Positions 8,221-17,548 of a stretch of 64,000 nucleotides of DNA are shown here, piece by piece. Under the pieces are notes generated by a model. The model made no database searches and was not told the origin of the DNA. It saw nothing but the letters and a program-made list of their open reading frames with translations. The stretch comes from Pseudomonas farsensis (lineage in GTDB: Bacteria; Pseudomonadota; Gammaproteobacteria; Pseudomonadales; Pseudomonadaceae). The first letter of the stretch is position 1. Each line of letters opens with the position of its first letter. The stretch spans positions 186,001 to 250,000 of the forward strand of contig NZ_JABWRF020000001.1 in assembly GCF_014268805.2 (NCBI RefSeq). Direction: 5' to 3'. A program made the translations under genes and the position numbers.

Positions 8221-10092
8221 ATGACATCTGCAAACCCGTTCTGGCGCCGGGCCCGACTGCCTTTGGCCGTCAGCCTTGCTTCCACGCTCGCAAGCCCTGC
8301 TTTCGCTGTCAGCTTCAACATCGGTGAAATCGAAGGCCAGTTCGACTCGTCGCTCTCTGTCGGCGCCAGCTGGTCCACCGCCAGCCCGAACAAGAACCTC
8401 ATCGGCGCCAACAATGGCGGCAAGGGGTTGTCGCAAACCTCCGACGACGGTCACTTGAACTTCAAGAAGGGCGAGACCTTCTCGAAGATCTTCAAGGGCA
8501 TCCACGACCTCGAACTCAAGTACGGCGACACCGGGGTGTTCGTGCGCGGCAAGTACTGGTACGACTTCGAGCTCAAGGATGAACACCGCGAGTTCAAGGA
8601 CATCAGTGACTCCAACCGCAAAGAGGGCGCGCAGTCCTCGGGCGGCGAGATTCTCGATGCGTTCGTCTACCACAACTATTCCATCGGCGACATGCCGGGC
8701 TCGGTGCGCTTCGGCAAGCAGGTGGTCAGCTGGGGTGAAAGCACCTTCATTGGCGGCGGTATCAACTCCATCAACCCGATCGACGTATCGGCATTCCGCC
8801 GCCCCGGCTCCGAGGTGAAGGAAGGGCTGATTCCGGTCAACATGTTCTATGTCTCCCAGAGCCTGACCGACAACCTGTCGGCCGAGGCCTTCTACCAGGT
8901 GGAGTGGGACCAGACTGTCGTCGACAACTGCGGTACGTTCTTCTCGCAGCCGGACATCATTGCCGATGGCTGTACCGACAACCTGCGGGTGCTGAGCAGC
9001 GCCCGTACGCTGAACGGCTTGCCTGCAGGCGTCCGTGGTCTGCTCGCCGCCAACGGCGTGAACTACAACGACGAAGGCGTGCTGGTCAGGCGCGGCGCCG
9101 ATCGTGACGCGCGCGACAGCGGCCAATTTGGCGTTGCCTTCCGCTATATGTTCGAGCCGCTCGACACCGAGTTCGGCGCCTACTTCATGAACTACCACAG
9201 CCGCGCGCCGATCTTCAGCGCCACCGGCGCTTCGCAGGGAGTCTTCGACCGTATTGCAGCACTGCCGGCAAACCTGCAGGCGCTTATAGTGGCGGGCAAT
9301 TCGCAGTATTTCGTCGAGTACCCGGAAGACATTCGCCTGTACGGCCTGAGCTTCTCCACCACGTTGCCCACCGGCACTGCCTGGAGCGGTGAACTCAGCT
9401 ACCGGCCCAACGCCCCGGTGCAACTGAACTCAACCGATATCCTGTTCGCAGGTGTGACGCCGATTGGCGGCTTCAACGATGCTTCGGTGCTCAAGGGCAC
9501 GCCAGGGCAAGACCTGCATGGTTACCGGCGTAAAGAGATCACCCAGTTCCAGACCACATTCACCCACTTCCTGGACCAGGTAATGGGCGCCAGCCGCCTC
9601 ACCCTCGTCGGCGAAGTCGGCGTCACTTACGTGGGCGGGCTCGAAAGCACCAGCAAGGCGCGCTACGGCCGCGACCCGGTCTACGGCCCAGGGGAGCTGC
9701 CCAACGGCACCTGCCAGACCCTGAACGCCGGCACCATTGGTGGCTCGGGCCTGGGTACATCGACCGCCAACCTGTCGCGTAACTGCAACAGCGATGGCTT
9801 CACCACCAGCACCTCCTGGGGCTACCGTGCCCGTGCCATCTGGGAGTACCCGGATGTGTTCTCGGGGGTCAACCTCAAGCCTAGCGTGGCCTGGTCCCAC
9901 GACGTGTCTGGCTACTCGCCAGGCCCAGGTGCCAACTTCGAGGAAGGCCGCAAGGCAGTCAGCCTGGGCCTGGACGCCGAGTATCAGAACACCTACACGG
10001 CGAGCCTTTCGTACACCAACTTCTTCGATGGCAAGTACACAACCGTAGATGACCGCGACTTCGTCGCCCTCAGCTTCGGCGTGAACTTCTAA
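8221..10092 (+). CDS. DUF1302 family exported protein
   Basis: This 623-residue protein has a signal peptide (hydrophobic stretch to Ala29, cleavage after SPAFA) and the DUF1302 hallmarks, including SWGESTFIGGGINSINPID and a sequence rich in alternating polar/aromatic strands, ending with an aromatic-rich FGVNF-like C-terminus typical of outer-membrane beta-barrels. DUF1302 proteins nearly always occur with DUF1329 proteins and are thought to act in the outer membrane in export or uptake of hydrophobic compounds. ATG 8221 is chosen because it directly precedes the signal peptide. In P. putida, as I recall, the orthologous pair has been linked to growth on fatty esters; this was not checked. 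Confidence 0.88.
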   Translation: MTSANPFWRRARLPLAVSLASTLASPAFAVSFNIGEIEGQFDSSLSVGASWSTASPNKNLIGANNGGKGLSQTSDDGHLNFKKGETFSKIFKGIHDLELKYGDTGVFVRGKYWYDFELKDEHREFKDISDSNRKEGAQSSGGEILDAFVYHNYSIGDMPGSVRFGKQVVSWGESTFIGGGINSINPIDVSAFRRPGSEVKEGLIPVNMFYVSQSLTDNLSAEAFYQVEWDQTVVDNCGTFFSQPDIIADGCTDNLRVLSSARTLNGLPAGVRGLLAANGVNYNDEGVLVRRGADRDARDSGQFGVAFRYMFEPLDTEFGAYFMNYHSRAPIFSATGASQGVFDRIAALPANLQALIVAGNSQYFVEYPEDIRLYGLSFSTTLPTGTAWSGELSYRPNAPVQLNSTDILFAGVTPIGGFNDASVLKGTPGQDLHGYRRKEITQFQTTFTHFLDQVMGASRLTLVGEVGVTYVGGLESTSKARYGRDPVYGPGELPNGTCQTLNAGTIGGSGLGTSTANLSRNCNSDGFTTSTSWGYRARAIWEYPDVFSGVNLKPSVAWSHDVSGYSPGPGANFEEGRKAVSLGLDAEYQNTYTASLSYTNFFDGKYTTVDDRDFVALSFGVNF

Positions 10093-10118
10093 GCCCACTG
10101 ATTCAGGACGACAACCGT

Positions 10119-11483
10119 ATGAAAATGACCACACGACTACTGCAGGCCGGTGTCTTGGGCATGTCCTTGCTGGCGACCAGCGTCATGGCGGCGGTGTCTG
10201 CCGACCAGGCGGCCAAGCTGGGTTCCACGCTGACGCCGATGGGGGCAGAAAAGGCCGGCAACGCCGACGGCTCCATCGGCCCTTGGGAGCCGCTGGGCAA
10301 AACTGCCGGCAGTGTCGATGGCAAAGGTTTCCTGTCCGATCCCTATGCCAGCGAAAAGCCGCTGTTCACCATCACTGCGCAGAACGCCGAGCAGTACAAG
10401 GACAAACTGTCGCCCGGCCAGATGGCCATGCTCAAACGCTACCCCGACAGCTACAAGATCCCGGTGTACAAAACCCACCGTGGCGCCACGGTGCCTGATG
10501 ATGTGTTCGCCGCCATCAAGGAAAACGCCACCAAAACCACCCTGGTAGAAGGTGGCAACGGCCTGAACAACTTCCGCACTGCGGTGCCGTTTCCGATCCC
10601 CAAAGACGGTCTGGAAGTCATCTGGAACCACATCACCCGCTACCGTGGCGGCAGCGTCACGCGTTTGGTGACCCAGGCCACGCCGCAGCAAAACGGCTCC
10701 TACAGCCTGGTGTACTTCCAGGACCAGTTCGTGTTCCGCGACCGCATGAAGGACTACGACCCGGCCAACCCCGGCAACATCCTGTTCTACTTCAAACAGG
10801 AGGTGACCGCCCCGGCGCGCCTGGCCGGCACCGTGCTGCTGGTGCACGAGACCCTCGACCAGGTCAAGGAGCCGCGCAAGGCCTGGATCTACAACGCCGG
10901 CCAGCGCCGCGTGCGCCAGGCGCCGCAAGTGTCGTATGACGGGCCGGGTACCGCCGCCGACGGTCTGCGTACCTCGGACAACCTGGACATGTTCAACGGT
11001 GCGCCCGACCGCTACGACTGGAAGCTTGAGGGCAAGAAAGAACTGTACATCGCCTCCAACGCTTTCAAACTGGATGACCCGAAGCTCAAATACGCCGACA
11101 TCATCAAGGCCGGCCATATCAACCAGGACCTCTCGCGCTATGAGCTGCGCCGTGTTTGGCATGTGGTGGCAACCCTCAAGCCTGGGCAGCGGCATATCTA
11201 CGCCAAGCGTGACTTCTACATCGACGAGGACACCTGGCAGGCCGCGGTGATCGACCAGTACGATGGCCGCAACCAGCTGTGGCGGGTGTCTGAGGCGCAT
11301 GCCCAGCCGTATTACGCCAACCAGGTGCCGTGGTATACCCTGGAAGCCATCTACGACCTGCAATCGGGCCGTTACCTGGCACTGGGCATGAAAAACGAAG
11401 AAAAGCGCGCTTACGACTTCGGCTTTACTGCCAGCAAAGCTGACTTCCAACCCGCGGCACTGCGCCAGTCCGGGGTGCGCTAA
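10119..11483 (+). CDS. DUF1329 family exported protein
   Basis: This 454-residue protein has a signal peptide (cleavage likely after VMA near residue 24) and DUF1329 features such as GSIGPWEP and repeated YDWKLEGKKELYI-like strands. DUF1329 proteins resemble LolB/outer-membrane-lipoprotein-sorting folds and bind lipidic ligands, though no lipobox is present here. The gene starts 26 bases after the DUF1302 stop and ends at a strong terminator, so the two form an operon. Together with the acyl-CoA ligase upstream and the LuxR regulator downstream they look like a lipid or ester utilisation locus. The cargo is unknown. Confidence 0.88.
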   Translation: MKMTTRLLQAGVLGMSLLATSVMAAVSADQAAKLGSTLTPMGAEKAGNADGSIGPWEPLGKTAGSVDGKGFLSDPYASEKPLFTITAQNAEQYKDKLSPGQMAMLKRYPDSYKIPVYKTHRGATVPDDVFAAIKENATKTTLVEGGNGLNNFRTAVPFPIPKDGLEVIWNHITRYRGGSVTRLVTQATPQQNGSYSLVYFQDQFVFRDRMKDYDPANPGNILFYFKQEVTAPARLAGTVLLVHETLDQVKEPRKAWIYNAGQRRVRQAPQVSYDGPGTAADGLRTSDNLDMFNGAPDRYDWKLEGKKELYIASNAFKLDDPKLKYADIIKAGHINQDLSRYELRRVWHVVATLKPGQRHIYAKRDFYIDEDTWQAAVIDQYDGRNQLWRVSEAHAQPYYANQVPWYTLEAIYDLQSGRYLALGMKNEEKRAYDFGFTASKADFQPAALRQSGVR

Positions 11484-11508
11484 GCCTGTTGCAGGCTTCT
11501 GACCGATC

Positions 11509-11532
11509 CGGGGCCGCGATGCGGCCCCGTTT
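11509..11532 (+). terminator. rho-independent terminator after DUF1329 gene
   Basis: A perfect 9-bp stem, CGGGGCCGC / GCGGCCCCG, with a GAT loop is followed by TTT, 26 bases after the DUF1329 stop. Confidence 0.75.
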
Positions 11533-11575
11533 GCGTCATGGGTCTCTACACAATTTCTCGCTCAGACATATTTCA

Positions 11576-11707
11576 TTGTGGTGAGCGGGCTCGCCCCGCG
11601 TTGGGCTGCGAAGCAGCTCTAAAACCTATCTCTGTCAAAGTATTCACACACCGGTATCCCTCAGGGCTGCTCCGCAGCCCAACGCGGGGCAAGCCCGCTC
11701 GCCACAA
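11576..11707. repeat. REP doublet, family A (inverted pair)
   Basis: Two inverted arms (11576-11618 and 11663-11707) carry TTGTGGTGAGCGGGCTCGCC and its complement GGCAAGCCCGCTCGCCACAA, plus an inner GTTGGGCTGCG/CGCAGCCCAAC pair. The loop of about 44 bases differs from other copies. The same doublet occurs at 41993, 44864 and 55870. Such REP doublets are moved by RAYT transposases in pseudomonads; none is encoded in this window. Confidence 0.88.
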
Positions 11708-11915
11708 CAACTTGTGCTCCTGCGCCGCGCCAAAGTTGCGTAGAGACCAATGCTGGCTTATGGCCGGTTATCCGGCCCGCTGATGTCGATCAGCGTTGTT
11801 GCGTTTTGTCGTAGTCTTTTTGTGCAAATCGCGGCCATTGCCTTCAAATGCGCTGTTTTTGCCGCTAGTCTCGCAACATCCGTACCGACGAAGTTTCCAT
11901 CAGAACGAGCCGGCC

Positions 11916-14633
11916 ATGACTGATCTGTCCCGTATGCATGGAGTCGCCAGCCAGGCCATTGGCCTGCTGGACGGGCGTTTCTATCGGCCACCGCTGCCAG
12001 AGGCGCACGTCCCCCGGCCACGCCTTTGCCAGCGCTTGAGCACCGGCCTTGCAGGGCGCTTGTTGTTGGTAAGCGCGCCGGCAGGCTTTGGCAAAAGCTC
12101 CCTGGCCATCGAGTTCTGCCAGGCGCTGCCCAGCCATTGGCGCAGCCTGTGGCTGGGTTTGAGCCAGCGCGATGCCGACCCCGGCCGTTTTCTTGAGCGT
12201 TTGCTCGAAGGCCTGCAGCAGTTCTGCCCGGCGTTGGGCGGCCAAGCGATGGGCTTGCTGAAAATGCGCCAGCGCCATCAACCCTTCGCCTTTGAAGAAT
12301 GGCTTGATGGCCTGCTCGATGAGCTGGCGCTGTACCTGCAGCCCGACACCCCTCTGCTGCTGGTGCTTGACGACTATCACCTGGCTCAGGGGTCGGTGCT
12401 CGACCGCTGCCTGCAGTTTTTCCTCAACCACCTGCCAGCAGGCCTGGCCCTGTTGGTGACCAGCCGGCAGCGCCCCGACTGGCACCTGGCGCGGCTGCGG
12501 CTATCGCGGCAGTTGGTCGAACTCAACGAGCAGGACCTGCGCCTGACCCCGGACGAAGCCCTGGCGGTGATCGGTCGGCAGCCCACCGGGCTGCGCGGCC
12601 AGGCTCTGGACAACCTCATCCAGCGCAGCGACGGCTGGGTGGCGGGCTTGCGTTTCTGGCAACTGGCCGCCAGCGAGTCGGGTGAAGACGGTGCCTTGCC
12701 GCAAGCCCTGCATGGCGGCGAGGGCCTGATCCGCGACTATCTGCTCGAAGAAGTGATCGATATTCTGCCCGCCCATGTGCAGGCATTTCTTTACGATACC
12801 GCCTGCCAGGAGCGCTTCTGCGCCGACCTGTGCGACGCGCTGCGTGAACGCGTGGACAGCGCTGAGGTTCTTCACTACCTGCAAGCCCACCAAGTGTTTC
12901 TGGTGCCGCTTGACGAGCATGGCCGGTGGTTCCGCTACCACCACCTGTTTTCCGATTTGCTGCGTAGCCGCCAGAGCAGTGAGCCGCTGGTCAGTCTGCA
13001 CCTGCGCGCCTGCCGCTGGTTCCAAGCCCAGGGCCTGCTCGACGAGGCCGTTGAACAGGCCTTGCGCGCCGGCCACCTCGATGTTGCGGCAGACCTGGTG
13101 CAGAGCCTCTCTGAAGAACAACTGCTGGCCGAGCAGAACGTCGGCATGTTGCTGCGCTGGAAAATGGACCTCCCCGACAGCCTGCTGATCAGCACGCCGC
13201 GGCTGATCGTGCTGTACAGCTGGGCACTGGGCCTGGCCTGCCAACTGGACGCCGCCGAAGAGCTGGCGGCTCATCTCAGCCGGTTTCTGCCAGCGCCATC
13301 GGCCACTGCGCAGCGCTCCATGCTGGCCCAGTGGCTGGCGCTGAGCGGGGTCATCGCTCGCGGGCGAGGGGATCGCCAGCGCACGCTTGCGTACTGCGGC
13401 GAAGCCCTGCAAACCTTGCCGTTAAAACGCTATGGGCAGCGCCTGGTCTGCCTGTCGACCCTGTCCAACCTGGCCATTGCCGACGGCGATTTCTGGCGCG
13501 CCCGGGGCTGGAACCGCGAGGCGCTGGAGCTGGCCCAGCGGGTCGGCAACCCGCTGTTCGAAGCCCTGGCCCATTACGACCGGGCGCGGGTGCTGCATGC
13601 CCGTGGCGAAGTGCTCAGGGCCCTGGACGAGGTGCACCAGGGCCTGCAGCGCTTGCAGGGGCTGTCGGCGCAGCGCCTTTATGCGGTACGCGCTCGGCTG
13701 ACGCTCTATGAGGGTTATCTGCTGGCCACGCGCCTGCAGCCGGCGCAGGCGCGAGCCCGCTTGCGTGCGGGGCTTAGCGAAGCGCGGGCGTGTCGCGATA
13801 TAAGCGTGTTGATCGGGCACTGCGTGATCGCTTCGCTGGACGGGCGCGAAGGCCGCTTTGCCGAAGCCTTCGCCGAGTTGGCCGAGGCCGAGCGGCTGAT
13901 GCATATCTGGGATGTGCCGCCGATTTTCTACCTGGCCATGATCACCTTGGTGAAGTGCGAGCTGTGGCTGGCCCAGGGGCGCACGGACCTTGCCGAATCG
14001 TGGTTGTTGCGCCTGGGCCAGACCTACGGCGGCCAGCAACCCGCCGCTGCGCCTGAATTCCACCCTTTGCTGCCTTTGCATATCGAACTGCAGCGCGCGT
14101 TGCTTGAGCAGGTGCTGGGGCGCATCGCTGACGCCGAAGCGCGGCTGCATGGGCTGGCGGTACGGGGGCAGGGCAGTGGCGGCCTGGCCTTGGCGGTGTG
14201 TGGGTTGTGCCAGTTGGTGAGTTTGCTGCTGGCGCAGGGCCGTGAACAGCAGGCCAGCGAGTGCCTGATGCAGGCGCTAGATGCTGCGCAGGGTGGCGTG
14301 CTGCAGGCCTTCCAGCGGTTGATTGAGGGCCACCCGCAGTGGTTGCGCGAACAACTTGCCCCACGCACCCAGTGCGCGCTCAGGGGCGATCTGCTGGCGC
14401 GCCTGCCCGAGCTGCCAGAGGTGCCGAACAGCGGCGCAGAAAGCCTGAGCGGCCGAGAGCTTGCGGTACTGGAGCTGATCGCCCAGGGCTGTTCCAACCA
14501 ACAGATCAGCGAGCGGTTGTTCATTTCGCTGCACACGGTCAAGACCCACGCCAGCCATATCAACAGCAAGCTCGGCGTAGAGCGGCGTACCCAGGCGGTG
14601 GCGCGGGCCAAGGCCTTGGGGTTGTTGGCCTAG
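11916..14633 (+). CDS. MalT-type LuxR family ATP-dependent regulator
   Basis: This large (905-residue) STAND-class transcription factor has an N-terminal NTPase with Walker A APAGFGKSS and Walker B LLLVLDDYH, a long helical-repeat sensor region, and a C-terminal LuxR helix-turn-helix (LSGRELAVLELIAQG...SLHTVKTHASHINSKLGV). Like MalT, such proteins become active on binding ATP and a small-molecule inducer. The start at 11916 (MTDLSRMHG) is chosen because the upstream extension is not family-like; its ribosome site is weak. Its position directly after the DUF1302-DUF1329 operon suggests it controls those genes and perhaps the acyl-CoA ligase; this is inference from context. Confidence 0.87.
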   Translation: MTDLSRMHGVASQAIGLLDGRFYRPPLPEAHVPRPRLCQRLSTGLAGRLLLVSAPAGFGKSSLAIEFCQALPSHWRSLWLGLSQRDADPGRFLERLLEGLQQFCPALGGQAMGLLKMRQRHQPFAFEEWLDGLLDELALYLQPDTPLLLVLDDYHLAQGSVLDRCLQFFLNHLPAGLALLVTSRQRPDWHLARLRLSRQLVELNEQDLRLTPDEALAVIGRQPTGLRGQALDNLIQRSDGWVAGLRFWQLAASESGEDGALPQALHGGEGLIRDYLLEEVIDILPAHVQAFLYDTACQERFCADLCDALRERVDSAEVLHYLQAHQVFLVPLDEHGRWFRYHHLFSDLLRSRQSSEPLVSLHLRACRWFQAQGLLDEAVEQALRAGHLDVAADLVQSLSEEQLLAEQNVGMLLRWKMDLPDSLLISTPRLIVLYSWALGLACQLDAAEELAAHLSRFLPAPSATAQRSMLAQWLALSGVIARGRGDRQRTLAYCGEALQTLPLKRYGQRLVCLSTLSNLAIADGDFWRARGWNREALELAQRVGNPLFEALAHYDRARVLHARGEVLRALDEVHQGLQRLQGLSAQRLYAVRARLTLYEGYLLATRLQPAQARARLRAGLSEARACRDISVLIGHCVIASLDGREGRFAEAFAELAEAERLMHIWDVPPIFYLAMITLVKCELWLAQGRTDLAESWLLRLGQTYGGQQPAAAPEFHPLLPLHIELQRALLEQVLGRIADAEARLHGLAVRGQGSGGLALAVCGLCQLVSLLLAQGREQQASECLMQALDAAQGGVLQAFQRLIEGHPQWLREQLAPRTQCALRGDLLARLPELPEVPNSGAESLSGRELAVLELIAQGCSNQQISERLFISLHTVKTHASHINSKLGVERRTQAVARAKALGLLA

Positions 14634-14743
14634 CGGTAGCCGTGCAGCGCAGGGCCGGCTACAATAATGGCTACGTGCCACTAGTTTTGCGCGGCCTTTC
14701 AGGCCTCATCTTTCACGATGCGCTGCCGATATATTCTCGGCGG

Positions 14744-14767
14744 TACGCGTCGCTACGCGCTTTTTTT
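14744..14767 (+). terminator. weak terminator-like hairpin
   Basis: A 5-bp stem CGCGT (14746-14750) / ACGCG (14755-14759) is followed by seven T residues. It lies 110 bases after the LuxR gene and before the response-regulator start. The stem is short, so activity is uncertain. Confidence 0.35.
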
Positions 14768-14793
14768 CAATTATTTCAATACAGGTCGTCTTG

Positions 14794-16401
14794 ATGCTGC
14801 AGTACGGGCAAAAAAGCTTTCTGATCGTCGACGACTTCACCGACTTTCGTACCTCTACGCGCTCGATGCTGCGCGAACTGGGTGTGCGCGACGTAGACAC
14901 CGCCGACAGCGGCGAGCAGGCGCTGCGCATGTGCGGGCAGAAGCGCTACGACTTCGTGCTTCAGGATTTTCACCTGGGCGACGGCAAGAAGAACGGCCAG
15001 CAGGTGCTCGAAGACCTGCTGCTCGACAAGCTGATCAGCCATGAATGCGTGTTCATCATGGTGACCGCCGAGAGTAGCCAGGCCATCGTGCTCAGCGCCA
15101 TCGAGCATGAACCGGATGCCTACCTGACCAAACCGTTCAACCGCGTGGGGCTTGCCCAGCGGCTGGAAAAACTGGTGCAGCGCAAAACCTTGCTCAAACC
15201 GATCCTGCAGGCCCTTGACCGCGGCCAGCCGGCCCAGGTGCTGGTGGCTTGCGCCGAACTGTGCAAACAGGACCCGCGCTTCGCCCCACTGTGCCTGCGC
15301 TACCGCGCCGACGCCCTGCGCGACCTCAACCGGTTCGATGAGTTGGAGAAGTTCCTCAAGGGCATCCTCGCCAGCCGGCCACAGCCATGGGTGTATGCGG
15401 CACTGGGCAACCTGATGCTCAAGCGCGGCCAGCATGCCCAGGCCCAAGGTGTGTTCGAGCAGGCGCTCAAGGCTTTCCCGATCATGCCCAGCCTCTACGA
15501 CGGGATGGCCGAAGCCTTGATCGCCCAGGGCGAGAGCAAGCGCGCCCAGCATATGCTCGAAGAAGCGGTGCGCTTGTCGCCGCTGGCAGTACGCCGGCAG
15601 GCCGCGCTGGGTAAGCTGGCGCTGGAAAACGCCGACTTCGACAGCGCTTCCAAGGCGTTCCGCCATGCGGTAAGCCAAGGCCAGAGTTCGCGCTACAAGA
15701 GCGCCGAAAGCAACCTGGGCCTGGCCCAGGCCCTGATGAACAAGAACGTCGGCAACGGCCTCGATGCCCGGACTCGGGTTGAAATCAATACCGTGCTCAG
15801 CGAAGTGGCCAAGGAGCATGTCGAGGACCAGGGCCTGCAAGTGCGCGCACGGCTGATGAAAGCCGCCAGCCTGCAGCAGGCCGGCGATGCCGAAACCGCA
15901 GCCAAGCTCACCGAGCAGGCGATGCAGCGGCTTGAGAAGATGGACCAGTTCTTCTCGGTAGAGGCTGCGCTGACGGTGGCCAAGCAGTTGCAGCAGCTCG
16001 GCCAGGACGCGGCAGGCAGCTCGATTCTCAAAGGTTGTGTCGAAACCTACGGCGACGACCCCAAGGTGATGCAGAGCGTCGCCAAGCTGACCGACGACCC
16101 GACAGTGCTGGGGGCGGTGACCGAGGCGGTCGACCTGAACCGCCAAGGCGTGCGCAGTTATCAGGGCGGCCAGCTCAGCGAAGCCCTTGGCATGTTCCGC
16201 AAGGCCCTGGCATTGCAGCCCAAGAACATCAGTATCGCCCTCAACACCGCCCAGGCGCTGTTGCGCATCGGTGGTGAGGTGACCCCGCCGGCGCTGTTGC
16301 AAGAGTGTCGCAACTGCCTGACCAGCGTGGGCGGTATTCCCAAGAGCGACAGCCGCTATGAGCGCTATCGCAAGTTGCATCTGCGGGTATTCGGCGCATG
16401 A
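14794..16401 (+). CDS. response regulator with TPR-type output
   Basis: The N-terminal receiver domain (about residues 1-130) has the acidic pair in FLIVDDF, a phospho-acceptor aspartate in VLQDFHLGDG, the threonine in VTAES and the lysine in YLTKPF. The remaining roughly 400 residues are alpha-helical and TPR-like, with no DNA-binding or enzymatic domain, so output is probably by protein-protein interaction. The protein is 535 residues long. A TTG codon lies just upstream at 14791; ATG 14794 is preferred. It overlaps the next gene, a histidine kinase, by ATGA, indicating one functional pair. Confidence 0.87.
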   Translation: MLQYGQKSFLIVDDFTDFRTSTRSMLRELGVRDVDTADSGEQALRMCGQKRYDFVLQDFHLGDGKKNGQQVLEDLLLDKLISHECVFIMVTAESSQAIVLSAIEHEPDAYLTKPFNRVGLAQRLEKLVQRKTLLKPILQALDRGQPAQVLVACAELCKQDPRFAPLCLRYRADALRDLNRFDELEKFLKGILASRPQPWVYAALGNLMLKRGQHAQAQGVFEQALKAFPIMPSLYDGMAEALIAQGESKRAQHMLEEAVRLSPLAVRRQAALGKLALENADFDSASKAFRHAVSQGQSSRYKSAESNLGLAQALMNKNVGNGLDARTRVEINTVLSEVAKEHVEDQGLQVRARLMKAASLQQAGDAETAAKLTEQAMQRLEKMDQFFSVEAALTVAKQLQQLGQDAAGSSILKGCVETYGDDPKVMQSVAKLTDDPTVLGAVTEAVDLNRQGVRSYQGGQLSEALGMFRKALALQPKNISIALNTAQALLRIGGEVTPPALLQECRNCLTSVGGIPKSDSRYERYRKLHLRVFGA

Positions 16402-17090
16402 GTCAGGACAATCAGGGGCTGGATTTTTCCACGGTGATTGCCTCCACCGTGCATGACCTGAAAAACTCGTTGTCGGTGCTGATCCAGACCCACAACCAGT
16501 GGCTGGCGCGCCTGCCTGCAGAGCTGCAGGGCGGCACCGAGCAGGGCATCATGGAGCACGAGTTCAGCCACCTCAACGGCATGCTGGTGCAACTGCTGGG
16601 CCTTTACAAGCTGGGCGTCAACCAGTTGCCGGTGTGCCCGGACTACCACGAGCTGGACGACTTCATCGAAGCCCAGCTCGCCGCCCAGCAAGAGGTGTTG
16701 CTGCACCGCGATATCCTTGCTACCTGGCGCATCGACACCGCCAGCCCGCTGGGCTTCTTCGACCGCGAACTGGTGGCCTCGGTGGTCGGCAACGTGCTGA
16801 CCAACGCCACGCGCTACGCCGGCCACGCATTGCTGATCAGCATCGAGGAGGAGGGCGAGCAACTGGTAATCAGCGTCAACGACGACGGCACCGGTTATCC
16901 ACAGCGCATGCTCGAGCGCCAGCACGACTATGTACAAGGCATCGACGCGCAGAGCGGCAGCACCGGCCTCGGCCTGTACTTCGCCGCCCGCATCGCTGCG
17001 CTGCACGAGCGCAACGGCGTGCGCGGGCGCATCGAGATCGCCAACGGCGGGGCCTTGGGGGGCGGGTTGTTCAGGTTGTATCTGCCCTGA
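16398..17090 (+). CDS. soluble sensor histidine kinase
   Basis: This short (230-residue) protein has an H-box-like segment, VHDLKNSL (histidine near residue 19), and an HATPase_c domain with N-box NVLTNATRYA, G1 motif NDDGTGYP and G2-like STGLGLYFA. It has no membrane segment or recognisable sensory domain, so its input must come from another protein or from the N-terminal helices. It is translationally coupled (ATGA) to the TPR response regulator and is its obvious partner. The pair resembles PA-type orphan cytoplasmic two-component systems in pseudomonads; the signal is unknown. Confidence 0.85.
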   Translation: MSQDNQGLDFSTVIASTVHDLKNSLSVLIQTHNQWLARLPAELQGGTEQGIMEHEFSHLNGMLVQLLGLYKLGVNQLPVCPDYHELDDFIEAQLAAQQEVLLHRDILATWRIDTASPLGFFDRELVASVVGNVLTNATRYAGHALLISIEEEGEQLVISVNDDGTGYPQRMLERQHDYVQGIDAQSGSTGLGLYFAARIAALHERNGVRGRIEIANGGALGGGLFRLYLP

Positions 17091-17217
17091 GTGCCGGCGC
17101 TTGGATATGCGTGGCAAACAGCGCGGTGTTACCATTTTTAAGCTGTTTCCCAAGATCGCGTAGGATGCATCCTGCTCGTACTAGATGGGCTTTTGCAAAG
17201 CTTCGTAGGGTGACAAT

Positions 17218-17279
17218 GTAGATACTTCGTTTCTACATTTCACTTGCTTTGAGCGGGAGCGTTTCTACTATGTATCTAC
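17218..17279 (+). promoter_or_regulatory. candidate operator of the toxin-antitoxin operon
   Basis: GTAGATAC (17218-17225) and its inverse GTATCTAC (17272-17279) lie 46 bases apart just before the antitoxin gene; a third partial copy, GAGATACTT, overlaps its ribosome site. MazE-type antitoxins bind such repeats to repress their own operon. Confidence 0.5.
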
Positions 17280-17293
17280 CTTGGGAGATACTT

Positions 17294-17548
17294 ATGCAGA
17301 TCAAAATTCAGCAATGGGGCAATAGCGCAGCTATTCGTTTGCCTGCCGCGGTTCTCAAGCAATTGCGTCTGGGAGTTGGTTCCACCCTTAGCCTGGACAC
17401 GGCCGGTGAAACGTTGGTTCTCAAACCGGTCAGGCCGAGGCCGCAGTACACGTTGGATGAACTTATGGCGCAGTGCGACTTTGACGCGCCTGAGCCCGAA
17501 GACATGTCCGAATGGAACGCGATGCGTCCGGTGGGGCGTGAGGTATGA
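17294..17548 (+). CDS. AbrB/MazE-type antitoxin
   Basis: The 84-residue protein starts MQIKIQQWGNSAAIRLP, the swapped-hairpin AbrB/SpoVT DNA-binding fold of MazE, PemI and ChpS antitoxins. The acidic C-terminal tail (FDAPEPEDMSEW) is the expected toxin-neutralising segment. GGGAG precedes ATG 17294; the longer in-frame ATG at 17249 would swallow the operator repeats. The stop overlaps the toxin start (ATGA), the usual arrangement for antitoxin-first operons. The protein should repress the operon and inhibit the MazF-type endoribonuclease. Confidence 0.92.
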   Translation: MQIKIQQWGNSAAIRLPAAVLKQLRLGVGSTLSLDTAGETLVLKPVRPRPQYTLDELMAQCDFDAPEPEDMSEWNAMRPVGREV

